A stretch of DNA of 64,000 bases from Flavobacterium silvisoli (GTDB taxonomy: Bacteria > Bacteroidota > Bacteroidia > Flavobacteriales > Flavobacteriaceae), in the NCBI RefSeq assembly GCF_004329815.1, contig NZ_SJPE01000010.1, forward strand, positions 57,569 to 121,568, written 5' to 3'. Below are positions 28,387-36,759 of the stretch, piece after piece. The position numbers and the translations under genes are program-made. The notes beneath the pieces were generated by a model, which was not told the DNA's origin, searched no databases, and saw nothing but the letters and a program-made list of their open reading frames with translations. Numbering within the stretch: position 1 is the first letter of the stretch; each line of letters opens with the position of its first letter.

Positions 28387-29112
28387 CTACACCACTCCCG
28401 TAAACACCACTTGTACCGGGTTAAACTGTTTGTTATTGCAAAAATTCTTGTCTCCCAGTGCGGTACGGCTGTTCCATACCAGTAATTGCGCGGCCACTAT
28501 AAGTCGGGTGCCGGCCGGGTAAACATCCGTCTGCAAGGCTATAGGCGTTGGAATATGTTGTTTCATTTCAAAACTAAAAACTACAGTATCCGCCTGTGGT
28601 CCTCGGTCAGGGTGCCAAGAGGCCACCACAAAAACCAAAGCGCAGGAAGCTTTACTATCGGGCAGCAATTTAGAATGAACAGCAGGGACCAATGTTGGAG
28701 CCAGGCACAAACTACCGTCATCCGACACCTCAAAAGGAAAAATTACAGGAAGCAAAAGCTCTAACGGACAGGTTTTATGAAACTCAAACCCAATCAAATG
28801 GGCTAAATCTGCGGTAAATAAAGTCAAATGATTCGTATACCCCTGAGGAATATGAAACCCTTTGTGCAATTCACCCGTCAAGCGTTGACTGGTGTACGGA
28901 TGAGTTCCCAGTGCCAATAACGACTGAAATGCCTTCCGGATGGTCTGTGATTGTGCTACCGCATATTTAAAATCGGCGGCACTGGCTCGGGTACCTTTCG
29001 TTTGTTTGGGCTTCACCGGACGGGTTTGCAGCACTTTCATACCGTTCATATTCCGTATATACACACTGCCTACAAGTCCTTGCAGCTGTTGTTTTGCATT
29101 GAGTCGCGCCAT
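28387..29112 (-). CDS. Protein of unknown function, 241 aa
   Basis: Not recognised with certainty. I take the ATG at 29112 (MARLNAKQQLQGLVGSVYIR) rather than one 24 nt upstream because the N-terminus then begins with a compact Gly-containing motif. That motif (GLVGSVYIRNMNGMKVLQTRPVKPKQTKGTRASAADFKYA) resembles short beta-hairpin starts seen in other Bacteroidetes hypothetical proteins of similar size. The rest is predicted mixed alpha/beta with three Cys and no transmembrane segment or signal peptide. The C-terminal third (VFVVASWHPDRGPQADTVVFSFEM ... AAQLLVWNSRTALGD) looks like a beta sandwich. It is monocistronic and divergent from the P-type ATPase gene across a repeat-containing spacer. 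No function is proposed. Confidence 0.65.
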   Translation of the reverse strand: MARLNAKQQLQGLVGSVYIRNMNGMKVLQTRPVKPKQTKGTRASAADFKYAVAQSQTIRKAFQSLLALGTHPYTSQRLTGELHKGFHIPQGYTNHLTLFTADLAHLIGFEFHKTCPLELLLPVIFPFEVSDDGSLCLAPTLVPAVHSKLLPDSKASCALVFVVASWHPDRGPQADTVVFSFEMKQHIPTPIALQTDVYPAGTRLIVAAQLLVWNSRTALGDKNFCNNKQFNPVQVVFTGVV

Positions 29113-29467
29113 ACCGATACGTATTAAATACTGCAAATTACATATTTATTTCGGTTTTTACGTACAATTAAACAGAAATTATGTGCAGTTAAAGACTAAT
29201 ATACTACCCGTTACACTTGAGCCCTATCCCAATCATACAGCAGTTGTTTCCCACATACCACCCATATACATGCGATGTATATCCGATGTAAATACTGTTT
29301 ATATCGGACACACATCGCATACACATCGGACACATATCGGACACAACCCTAAAAAAACCAAAAGTCAATTATTTGTCAGACCCACACAAAGCAGTTTTTA
29401 TTATCTTTACCTTAACCCCACAAAAAGGGCACATCAGACAGTACAACACAAAACAGCATCAAATCTA
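29113..29467. other. 355-nt gene-free spacer with a repeat array
   Basis: The spacer lies between divergent genes. It holds the 11-bp repeat array at 29303-29346 and, just before it (about 29271-29290), inverted copies of similar words (TGCGATGTATATCCGATGT). A weak -7-like box TATCTTTA (29402-29409) could serve the ATPase gene. The plus-strand frame is open across the spacer, but its residues are low-complexity (His/Thr-rich) and not ATPase-like, so I do not treat it as coding. Confidence 0.6.
29303..29346. repeat. Four direct 11-bp repeats
   Basis: Contiguous units read ATCGGACACAC, ATCGCATACAC, ATCGGACACAT, ATCGGACACAA. The 11-bp period is about one helical turn, so all copies face the same side of the DNA. 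They lie 122 nt before the ATPase start. The spacing recalls iteron-type operator arrays; the role is unknown. Confidence 0.8.
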
Positions 29468-31978
29468 ATGACACCACCGGGACTAACGAGCGCAGAGGCC
29501 GCCAAACGACTGAAACAACATGGGTACAACGAATTGCCTTCGGCAAAACCCAAGAGTATAATGCAAATAGCTTTTGAAGTCATTAAGGAACCAATGTTCA
29601 TCCTGCTGATTGGTTGCAGTTTGGTTTACCTGCTTTTGGGCGACTATCTGGAGGGCATCAGTATGGTATGTTCTGTTTCGGTCATTATTTTCATCACCTT
29701 TTATCAGCATCAAAAAACCGAAAAATCGTTAGAGGCATTAAAACAACTCTCCTCCCCCCGCGCTTTAGTCATTAGAGATGGTACAGAAATACGAATAGCA
29801 GGCAGAGAGGTAGTGCCCGATGACATTATTATTCTGCACGAGGGCGACCGTGTCCCCGCTGATGCATTGGTTATAAATAGTGACAATCTAACCGTTGATG
29901 AATCATTATTAACAGGAGAATCTGTTCCGGTGCTCAAAAATGCCGGATCAGAAGCCACAAACCAACAACCGTCTGTTTTCAGCGGAACCTTAGTCGTTCA
30001 GGGCAAAGGAATGGCAAAAGTTACAGCTACAGGCACCAATACTCAGTTTGGTAAAATTGGTACTTCCCTGCAAAGCATTGAACAGGAGTCAACCCGCTTG
30101 CAGCGCGAAATGAAAGTACTAATTCGCAATTTGTTTATAGGAGGCGCTGTGCTTTGCATTGGGGTTGTGGTTGCATTTTACATCTCCCGCGGCAGTATTC
30201 TTAATTCATTACTCACCGGCCTCTCGGCGGCCATGGCCATCTTGCCCGAAGAATTCCCGGTAGTACTCACCATCTTTTTAGCATTGGGTGCCTGGCGATT
30301 ATCCAAAAACAAAGTACTCACCCGAAAACCGTCGGCTATTGAAACGCTGGGTTCAGCCACTGTATTATGTACAGACAAAACCGGAACCATTACCCAAAAC
30401 AAAATGGAAATTGCCGCGCTGCGCGTAAACGACACCATCTACTCAAAATACGAGTTCAAAACCAACAGCGAGACTATCTTTCCGGCTTTAGAAGTGTTGT
30501 ACCGCGCTTCGCAAAACAATTCGATTGACCCGATGGAAAAAGCGATTGCCCAAGTGTATGAAAAACATAAAACAACCACAACAAACCCGCACTTGCTTCG
30601 GGAATATCCGCTGAGTCGGTCGTTGTTTGCCATGACCCGGGTATTTGAATCGGAAACTAAGGACATTTGCACGGCTTACTGTAAAGGAGCACCCGAAGCC
30701 CTGTTCACGTTGTGCCAATTACCGGAAATGGAACTAAAAAACTATACCCGAACCGTACACCAAATGGCAGAACGGGGGTACAGAGTACTGGCCGCCGCAC
30801 AAGCCCAATGGCAAGGTGATGTGCTGCCCGAAAGTCAACAGGAGTTTGCTTTTACCTTAACGGGGTTGGTAGCTTTTGAAGACCCCATTCGCCGCGAAGT
30901 TCCTCAGGCCATAGAAGAATGCGACGAAGCAGGTATAAGAATCATCATGATTACCGGTGATTTTCCTGCAACGGCCATCAGCATCGCCAACCAAATAGGG
31001 CTGCCGCACAATTACCGTGTATTGACAGGCACTGACCTTCAAAAAATGACTGCAGCCGGTTTGCAAGAGCAAATCAAACACACTTCTATATTTGCCCGAA
31101 TAGTTCCTGAGCAAAAATTGCAAATCATTAAAGCACTCAAATCTAATGGTGAAATTGTAGCCATGACCGGCGACGGTGTAAACGATGCACCTGCCTTAAA
31201 AGCCGCTGACATAGGAGTAGCCATGGGATTAAAAGGGACCGATGTGGCCCGGGAAGCTTCTTCATTGGTTTTACTGGATGACAATTTTGCTTCTATAGTA
31301 CACGCCATTCGTTCGGGCAGAAGAATCTTTGACAATTTGCAAAAGGCAATGTCCTACATTATAGCTATACACATACCCATCATAGGTTTGGTACTCCTGC
31401 CTGCATTTTTCAATACCTTACCCATTCTTTTAATGCCCCTGCATATTGTTTTTCTGGAATTAATTATTGACCCTATTTGTTCCATTGCTTTCGAATCAGA
31501 GCAGGAAGAAAGAGGCATCATGAGACGCCCGCCCCGAAAACCCGATGAGCTTTTCTTTGGATGGCGTAAAATAACGTTCAGTCTATTTAAAGGGATTCTC
31601 CTTTTTGTTATGGTCCTCATAGTGTATTTCTTATCGGTAAAAGAAGGCCACACCGAAGGCGAGGTCAGAGCTATCGCCTTTTCGGCTCTCATCATAGGCA
31701 ATGTATTCGTCATCCTCACCTCTTTGTCCGAAACCCGTAATTTTGTTTCGGTCATCCTTGAAAGAAACAGTGCCGTATTTATCATTACCATTATGGCTTT
31801 GGTCATACTGCTGGCGGCTATTGCTGTTCCTTTTCTGCAGAACATTTTCAGCTTTGACTTTCCGGGTTACCAACACTTTATTCCTGCCATTGCCGGAGCA
31901 TCTGTATTACTGCTGGTGCTGGAATTGCTGAAAGTAGTGAAACAGCGTTTCTTAAAAAAGACCAAACAGTTTAACTAA
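29468..31978 (+). CDS. P-type cation-transporting ATPase (P2-like)
   Basis: An 836-aa inner-membrane cation pump. I choose the ATG at 29468 because family similarity begins there (LTSAEAAKRLKQHGYNELPS, the cation-ATPase N-terminal domain). The frame is open further upstream but reads through a repeat spacer and a divergent gene. Actuator TGES appears as LLTGESVPVL. The phosphorylation site is Asp303 in CTDKTGTITQNK, and the hinge is TGDGVNDAPALKAADIGVAMG. The TM4 ion-site motif is PEEFP (from residue 260), where Ca2+ pumps carry PEGLP. About ten membrane helices, the last six after the hinge. The ion is uncertain (Ca2+ or another divalent cation). Confidence 0.9.
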   Translation: MTPPGLTSAEAAKRLKQHGYNELPSAKPKSIMQIAFEVIKEPMFILLIGCSLVYLLLGDYLEGISMVCSVSVIIFITFYQHQKTEKSLEALKQLSSPRALVIRDGTEIRIAGREVVPDDIIILHEGDRVPADALVINSDNLTVDESLLTGESVPVLKNAGSEATNQQPSVFSGTLVVQGKGMAKVTATGTNTQFGKIGTSLQSIEQESTRLQREMKVLIRNLFIGGAVLCIGVVVAFYISRGSILNSLLTGLSAAMAILPEEFPVVLTIFLALGAWRLSKNKVLTRKPSAIETLGSATVLCTDKTGTITQNKMEIAALRVNDTIYSKYEFKTNSETIFPALEVLYRASQNNSIDPMEKAIAQVYEKHKTTTTNPHLLREYPLSRSLFAMTRVFESETKDICTAYCKGAPEALFTLCQLPEMELKNYTRTVHQMAERGYRVLAAAQAQWQGDVLPESQQEFAFTLTGLVAFEDPIRREVPQAIEECDEAGIRIIMITGDFPATAISIANQIGLPHNYRVLTGTDLQKMTAAGLQEQIKHTSIFARIVPEQKLQIIKALKSNGEIVAMTGDGVNDAPALKAADIGVAMGLKGTDVAREASSLVLLDDNFASIVHAIRSGRRIFDNLQKAMSYIIAIHIPIIGLVLLPAFFNTLPILLMPLHIVFLELIIDPICSIAFESEQEERGIMRRPPRKPDELFFGWRKITFSLFKGILLFVMVLIVYFLSVKEGHTEGEVRAIAFSALIIGNVFVILTSLSETRNFVSVILERNSAVFIITIMALVILLAAIAVPFLQNIFSFDFPGYQHFIPAIAGASVLLLVLELLKVVKQRFLKKTKQFN

Positions 31979-32083
31979 AAATAAAGACTGACGCTATTAT
32001 AAAGACATCCATCACCTTGTAAACCTCTCATCTTTTCAAGTTAAAAACTGACTTTAATCAGGAATTTAACCGCAAGAGAAGAT

Positions 32084-32091
32084 TACTTTTG
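32084..32091 (+). promoter_or_regulatory. -7 promoter box for the haemoglobin gene
   Basis: TACTTTTG matches TAnnTTTG, 16 nt before the ATG at 32107. The -33 side is poor, so this rests on the -7 box alone. Confidence 0.45.
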
Positions 32092-32106
32092 TGACAAATA
32101 AAAAAG

Positions 32107-32490
32107 ATGAACGACATTCAAACTCAGGAAGACCTTTATACAATTGTAGCTGAATTTTATAAAAAGTTGTTTGCCGACGAGCGCATCAGTTATATATTCA
32201 CCGAAATTGTCCCTATACACACCAAGCTTGAGGAACACCTGCAAATGCTGGTTAAGTTTTGGTCACAATCCTTATTGGGCACCGGAGGGTATTACAACAA
32301 TCTCACCCAGATGCATCTTGATGTAGACACCCTTTCGCCTTTAACCAAGGAACATTTTGACATTTGGCTGCACCATTTTGAAGCCTCCATCAACGAGAAC
32401 TTTTGTGGCATTACTTGTGAACGCATGAAGAACATGGCCCATAACCTGTCGACCATCATGCAAATCAAAATCAAGCAGAAAAATACTTAA
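32107..32490 (+). CDS. Group III truncated haemoglobin
   Basis: A 127-aa single-domain haem protein of the 2-on-2 globin class. Group III signs are the phrase HFDIWLHHF carrying the probable proximal His83, the preceding HLDVDTLSPLTKE, and the aromatic E-helix region MLVKFWSQSLLGTGGYY. The length fits TrHb3 (~120-130 aa). Reported roles for the group include oxygen/NO chemistry and haem handling; the exact role here is unknown. Monocistronic by spacing (122 nt to the next gene). Confidence 0.87.
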   Translation: MNDIQTQEDLYTIVAEFYKKLFADERISYIFTEIVPIHTKLEEHLQMLVKFWSQSLLGTGGYYNNLTQMHLDVDTLSPLTKEHFDIWLHHFEASINENFCGITCERMKNMAHNLSTIMQIKIKQKNT

Positions 32491-32612
32491 TATTTTGAAA
32501 TTCAAAATTTTGCTCCACTATTATTGCCATATTTGCAATTCGCCAAGAATTATGAATTCACTTTAAATAAGTTGTAATTTTTATTCCTAATTTAGTCAAA
32601 AATCACCCCGCC

Positions 32613-33671
32613 ATGAACAGTAAGATAACCGGTTCCGGAAGTTATATTCCTACCGAAACAGTAACCAATAAAGATTTTGCCCAACATGTTTTCCTGAATG
32701 ATGACGGCTCCCCTTTTCCGCTGCCCAATGCGGAAATTACTGAAAAATTTTATGACATCACCGGTATCGAAGAACGCCGCTATGTTTCTGATGATCTGCT
32801 CACTTCTGACATAGCTACCATAGCTGCAAAAAACGCTATCGAGGATGCCGGTATAGACCCCGAAACACTTGACTATATCATTATGGCCCACAATTTTGGT
32901 AATGTCAGAAAAGGAGCCATTCAAACCGATTTAGTCCCTAGTTTAGCTGCCAGAGTCAAATACAACTTAAGAATTAAAAATCCGAAATGCGTTGCCTACG
33001 ACATGCTTTTTGGCTGTCCGGGCTGGATAGAGGGTGTCATACAGGCACAGGCATTTATCAAAGCGGGTATGGCTAAAAAATGTTTGGTCATAGGTGCCGA
33101 AACACTTTCGAGAGTGGTTGATTTGCACGACCGCGACAGCATGATTTATGCCGATGGAGCCGGCGCCACTGTAATTGAAGCTACCTCTGAAGAAGAGGGA
33201 ATCATAGCTCATGAAACCGCTTCCTTTACTTATGATGAGGCTTACTATTTGTATTTTGCCAATTCGTTCAACAAATCACACGACCCTGATGTTCGCTATA
33301 TCAAAATGCACGGTCGAAAGATCTATGAGTTTGCCTTGAGCCAGGTTCCCAAAGCCATGAAATCGTGTTTAGACAAAAGCGGTATTCCCATTGATGCTGT
33401 CAAAAAAATACTGATTCATCAAGCCAATGAAAAAATGGACGAAGCTATCATCCATCGTTTTTACAAACTCTACGGACAAGTACCGCCCGAAGGCATCATG
33501 CCTATGAGCATTCACAAACTGGGCAATTCGAGCGTGGCTACCGTTCCTACACTATACGATTTACTGGTAAGGGGCAAAATTGAAAATCAAAAACTGCACA
33601 AAGGCGATGTTATCTTACTGGCTTCTGTCGGAGCCGGTATGAACATAAATGCCATAGTCTATAAAATGTAG
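32613..33671 (+). CDS. Beta-ketoacyl-ACP synthase III family protein (FabH-like)
   Basis: A 352-aa thiolase-fold condensing enzyme. The catalytic triad is intact: Cys135 in YDMLFGCPGWIEG, His269 in LIHQANEKMD, and Asn305 in LGNSSVATVPTLYDLL. The N-terminus reads SKITGSGSYIPTETVTN, as in FabH. The protein is about 30 residues longer than E. coli FabH, and the Cys environment is FGCPG instead of AACSG, suggesting a paralog with a different acyl starter rather than the housekeeping enzyme (inference). There are no other fatty-acid genes around it. Confidence 0.88.
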   Translation: MNSKITGSGSYIPTETVTNKDFAQHVFLNDDGSPFPLPNAEITEKFYDITGIEERRYVSDDLLTSDIATIAAKNAIEDAGIDPETLDYIIMAHNFGNVRKGAIQTDLVPSLAARVKYNLRIKNPKCVAYDMLFGCPGWIEGVIQAQAFIKAGMAKKCLVIGAETLSRVVDLHDRDSMIYADGAGATVIEATSEEEGIIAHETASFTYDEAYYLYFANSFNKSHDPDVRYIKMHGRKIYEFALSQVPKAMKSCLDKSGIPIDAVKKILIHQANEKMDEAIIHRFYKLYGQVPPEGIMPMSIHKLGNSSVATVPTLYDLLVRGKIENQKLHKGDVILLASVGAGMNINAIVYKM

Positions 33672-33704
33672 TATAAGTTTAAAGCATCAAAACGGTAAAA
33701 AGGT

Positions 33705-33712
33705 TACTTTTG
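33705..33712 (+). promoter_or_regulatory. -7 promoter box for the methyltransferase-glycosyltransferase pair
   Basis: TACTTTTG matches TAnnTTTG, 27 nt before the ATG at 33739. A TTTA lies upstream at a longer than usual distance. Confidence 0.45.
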
Positions 33713-33738
33713 ACCCATTAAAACCATAAGACGTTTCC

Positions 33739-34263
33739 ATGTACGAGAAGACCTATCCGAGCAAGCGATTCAATTTAACATTAGCTTTTTTAAAAAAGCA
33801 CATCCATACTACCGAAACCATACTGGACCTGGGAGTTCCCAATCCGTTTTCTAAGATCATGGAAGAGAACGGCTATACGGTAATCAACACCAAAGGCGAA
33901 GATTTAGACAACGACCAAACGAACCTGCAGCAAGAAAACTACAGTGTTGTGACCGCTTTTGAAATTTTTGAACACTTATTGAACCCCTACACGGTATTGC
34001 AAAACATAAAAGCTGATAAAATATTAATTTCTATCCCGCTCCGTTTATGGTTTTCTGCAGCGTATCGAAGTAAAACCGATATGTGGGACAGGCACTACCA
34101 TGAGTTTGAAGATTGGCAGCTCGACTGGTTGCTGGAAAAAACCGGCTGGAAAATTATCGACCGACAGCAATTCACACATCCGGTCAAAAAAATCGGTTTA
34201 CGACCCCTATTGCGCTCTTTCACCCCCAGATACTACATCGTTTATGCTGAAAAAGTAAAGTAA
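33739..34263 (+). CDS. Probable SAM-dependent methyltransferase
   Basis: A 174-aa protein with a shortened class I methyltransferase pattern. Motif I is degenerate (TILDLGVPNPFSKIMEENGY, where the usual GxGxG is lacking). A post-motif acidic residue lies in NTKGEDL, and FEIFEHLLNPYTVLQNI matches the FExxEHxxNP signature of Methyltransf_23/Ubie-like proteins. The C-terminal part WDRHYHEFEDWQLDWLLEKTGWKI fits the same group. The substrate is unknown. Its stop overlaps the ATG of the glycosyltransferase by one base (TAATG), so the two are translationally coupled. Confidence 0.75.
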   Translation: MYEKTYPSKRFNLTLAFLKKHIHTTETILDLGVPNPFSKIMEENGYTVINTKGEDLDNDQTNLQQENYSVVTAFEIFEHLLNPYTVLQNIKADKILISIPLRLWFSAAYRSKTDMWDRHYHEFEDWQLDWLLEKTGWKIIDRQQFTHPVKKIGLRPLLRSFTPRYYIVYAEKVK

Positions 34264-35111
34264 TGAACTATTATATTGTCATTCCTTCGCACAATGAAGA
34301 GCAGTTTATCGGGTTGACACTGCAATCGTTAATAGACCAAACCGTTTTGCCTCAAAAAATAGTGGTGGTCAATGACCATTCGACTGACAAAACGGCCGAG
34401 ATTGTATCGGCTTTCGCCCAACAGCATCCGTTCATTCATTTGGTTAACAAAACTTCCGATGCTGTTCACCTGCCCGGAAGCAAAGTCATTCAGGCTTTTC
34501 AAAAAGGATTGGAAACCTTAGACGACAACTATGATGTAATAGTAAAAGCAGATGCTGATTTGATTTTTCCTGCCAACTATTTTGAAACCATCATCCGTCA
34601 TTTTGAAGCGGATGCAACAATAGGAATGGCAGGAGGATTTGCCTATATTGAAAAAAACGGTCATTGGATTTTGGAGAACCTCACTGATAAAGACCACATT
34701 CGGGGCGCTTTCAAAGCCTACCGAAAAGAGGCCTTTAAACAAATCGGAGGATTAAGACCGGCTATGGGCTGGGACACTGTAGACGAATTGTTGTGCAAAT
34801 TTTACCATTGGAAAGTCGTAACCGATGAACAATTACAAGTAAAACACCTCAAACCCACCGGAGCCAATTACAACAAAGCCAGCCGATACAAACAAGGAGA
34901 AGCATTTTACAGCTTGGGCTATGGTTTTATCATCACTTGTGTTGCCTCACTAAAACTGGCCATGCGCAAAGGCAAACCTCTGCTCTTTATAGATTACATC
35001 AAAGGATTCCTAAAAGCCAAATCGGCAAAAAAACCTTTGTTGGTAACCGCTGAACAAGCCCGATTCATCCGCAAGTACCGTTGGCAAAAAATGAAAGAAA
35101 AGCTACTTTGA
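34263..35111 (+). CDS. Family 2 glycosyltransferase
   Basis: A 282-aa GT-A fold enzyme. The N-terminal nucleotide-binding part is YYIVIPSHNEEQFIGLTLQSL followed by VVVNDHSTDKT. The metal-binding DxD equivalent is KADADLIFPANYFE. The acceptor-side region includes GAFKAYRKEAFKQIGGLRPAMGWDTVDELL. There is no strong transmembrane helix. The likely product is a cell-surface polysaccharide or glycolipid, in view of the coupled methyltransferase upstream (inference). Confidence 0.88.
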   Translation: MNYYIVIPSHNEEQFIGLTLQSLIDQTVLPQKIVVVNDHSTDKTAEIVSAFAQQHPFIHLVNKTSDAVHLPGSKVIQAFQKGLETLDDNYDVIVKADADLIFPANYFETIIRHFEADATIGMAGGFAYIEKNGHWILENLTDKDHIRGAFKAYRKEAFKQIGGLRPAMGWDTVDELLCKFYHWKVVTDEQLQVKHLKPTGANYNKASRYKQGEAFYSLGYGFIITCVASLKLAMRKGKPLLFIDYIKGFLKAKSAKKPLLVTAEQARFIRKYRWQKMKEKLL

Positions 35112-35152
35112 AGATTTAAAAACCTGAAAATACCAAAGCTCAGCAGCAAGTG

Positions 35153-35187
35153 ATTTTCAAATTTTCAAATTGGTACATTTTCAAATT
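35153..35187. repeat. Repeated TTTTCAAAT words upstream of the MlaE-type gene
   Basis: The word TTTTCAAAT occurs three times (at about 35153, 35162 and 35178), the last two separated by TGGTACA. The run ends 10 bp before the -7 box at 35197. AT-rich repeats of this type are, from memory, common in Flavobacterium spacers. Confidence 0.6.
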
Positions 35188-35196
35188 AATTATACC

Positions 35197-35204
35197 TATT
35201 TTTG
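35197..35204 (+). promoter_or_regulatory. -7 promoter box for the MlaE/MlaF-type pair
   Basis: TATTTTTG matches TAnnTTTG, 16 nt before the ATG at 35221. The -33 side is replaced by the TTTTCAAAT repeats. Confidence 0.5.
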
Positions 35205-35220
35205 ACAATATTTTAATGCC

Positions 35221-35967
35221 ATGATGCTAATTCGCTATTTATCCCAAATAGGAAAATATTTCTTGATGCTGAAAGAAGTCTTTAACAAACCCACCAAATG
35301 GTCGGTGATGCGACAACTCATTCTCAAAGAAATTGATGATTTGATTATAGATTCACTTGGAATTGTTTGTTTTATTTCGTTCTTCGTGGGAGGAGTTGTT
35401 TCTATTCAAACTGCTTTGAACCTTACCAACCCTTTGATTCCGAAATACCTCATCGGTTTTGCCACCAGACAATCGGTCATACTGGAATTTGCACCCACTT
35501 TCATATCTATCATCATGGCCGGAAAAATGGGTTCATTCATCACTTCGAGTATAGGAACCATGAGGGTTACCGAGCAAATTGATGCGCTTGAAGTAATGGG
35601 AGTAAACTCGTTGAACTATTTGGTATTCCCCAAATTAATTGCCTTACTGCTGTATCCGTTTGTTATCGGCATCAGTATGTTTCTGGGGATATTAGGCGGG
35701 TGGATGGCAGCTGTATACGGCGGATTTGCATCGAGTAACGATTTTATCACCGGTATTCAGCAGGAATTCATTCCGTTTCACATTACCTACGCCTTTATCA
35801 AAACTTTTGTTTTTGCCTTTTTATTAGCTACCATCCCCTCTTTTCACGGGTATTACATGAAGGGAGGAGCACTTGAAGTAGGGAAAGCCAGTACGGTTTC
35901 GTTTGTATGGACTGCCGTTACTATTATTTTGAGCAATTATATACTAACCCAATTACTATTGACCTAA
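35221..35967 (+). CDS. MlaE-type ABC transporter permease
   Basis: A 248-aa inner-membrane permease of the MlaE/TTG2B family, which moves phospholipids or other lipids between the membranes. Family marks are LGIVCFISFFVGGVVSIQTAL, the cytoplasmic coupling segment IGTMRVTEQIDALEVMGVNSL, and five to six hydrophobic segments. It overlaps the ATPase gene by one base (TAATG). An MCE/MlaD substrate-binding protein, usually next in Bacteroidetes, is not here: a terminator and a convergent gene follow the ATPase. Confidence 0.9.
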   Translation: MMLIRYLSQIGKYFLMLKEVFNKPTKWSVMRQLILKEIDDLIIDSLGIVCFISFFVGGVVSIQTALNLTNPLIPKYLIGFATRQSVILEFAPTFISIIMAGKMGSFITSSIGTMRVTEQIDALEVMGVNSLNYLVFPKLIALLLYPFVIGISMFLGILGGWMAAVYGGFASSNDFITGIQQEFIPFHITYAFIKTFVFAFLLATIPSFHGYYMKGGALEVGKASTVSFVWTAVTIILSNYILTQLLLT

Positions 35968-36731
35968 TGATAGAAGTTAAAAACATAGAAAAGTCATTTG
36001 GCGACAGCAAAGTTTTAAAAGGAATTTCTACCGTATTCGAAACCGGTAAAACCAACTTAATCATAGGACAAAGCGGATCGGGAAAAACGGTATTACTCAA
36101 AAGTTTATTGGGAATTCACAAACCGGATAAAGGAACCATTTCTTTTGACGGCCGAATTTATTCTAATCTGAGCGATGACGAAAAAAGAGCGTTACGAACA
36201 GAGATAGGCATGGTATTTCAGGGCAGTGCTTTATTTGACAGCATGACAGTAGAGGAAAATGTAGGTTTCCCGTTAAAAATGTTTACACACAAAACGGCCG
36301 CTGAGATTAAAGAGCGCGTTGACTTTGTTATTCACAGAGTAAACCTTGAAGATGCCCATCACAAAAAACCTTCGGAACTTTCCGGAGGGATGCAGAAACG
36401 GGTAGCCATTGCACGCGCCATTGTAAACAATCCGAAGTATCTTTTTTGTGATGAACCCAACTCAGGCCTCGACCCGAAAACCTCTATCATCATCGATAAT
36501 CTGATTCACGAAATCACTGTAGAATATAACATTACTACTGTAATCAACACCCACGATATGAACTCGGTTATGGAGATTGGCGAAAAGATTGTCTTCCTTA
36601 AAAAAGGAATCCTGGCTTGGGAAGGCACCAAAAAAGACATCTTCAAAACGGATAACGAAGCCATCACCGACTTTGTCTATTCGTCCAACCTTTTCAAAAA
36701 AATCAGAAAAGCGCAAAACAGAGAAGAATAA
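35967..36731 (+). CDS. MlaF-type ABC transporter ATP-binding protein
   Basis: A 254-aa ATPase partner of the permease. The ATG at 35967 is chosen because it overlaps the permease stop and the family N-terminus (MIEVKNIEKSFGDSKVLKG) begins there; the open frame further up runs inside the permease gene. Walker A is IIGQSGSGKTVLL, the signature is LSGGMQKRVAIARAIV, and Walker B is YLFCDEPNSGLDP with the H-loop His in INTHDMNSV. GMQKR in the signature is typical of MlaF. Confidence 0.92.
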   Translation: MIEVKNIEKSFGDSKVLKGISTVFETGKTNLIIGQSGSGKTVLLKSLLGIHKPDKGTISFDGRIYSNLSDDEKRALRTEIGMVFQGSALFDSMTVEENVGFPLKMFTHKTAAEIKERVDFVIHRVNLEDAHHKKPSELSGGMQKRVAIARAIVNNPKYLFCDEPNSGLDPKTSIIIDNLIHEITVEYNITTVINTHDMNSVMEIGEKIVFLKKGILAWEGTKKDIFKTDNEAITDFVYSSNLFKKIRKAQNREE

Positions 36732-36756
36732 AAAAGGAGCTCGTTGAGCTCCTTTT
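36732..36756. terminator. Bidirectional terminator between mlaF-like and manC-like genes
   Basis: AAAAGGAGCTC and GAGCTCCTTTT enclose a GTT loop, directly after the ATPase stop and 4 nt before the convergent gene's stop codon. Confidence 0.85.
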
Positions 36757-36759
36757 CTG

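Noticed and set aside
29303..29346. CRISPR array
   Set aside because: Units are 11 bp and contiguous, without spacers, and there are no cas genes.
28940..29467. Long N-terminal extension of the P-type ATPase frame
   Set aside because: It overlaps the divergent 241-aa gene, runs through the 11-bp repeats, and has low-complexity residues; family similarity begins at the ATG at 29468.
31354..31845. 163-codon minus-strand frame inside the ATPase gene
   Set aside because: It is antisense to conserved membrane helices, with no start signal or family resemblance.
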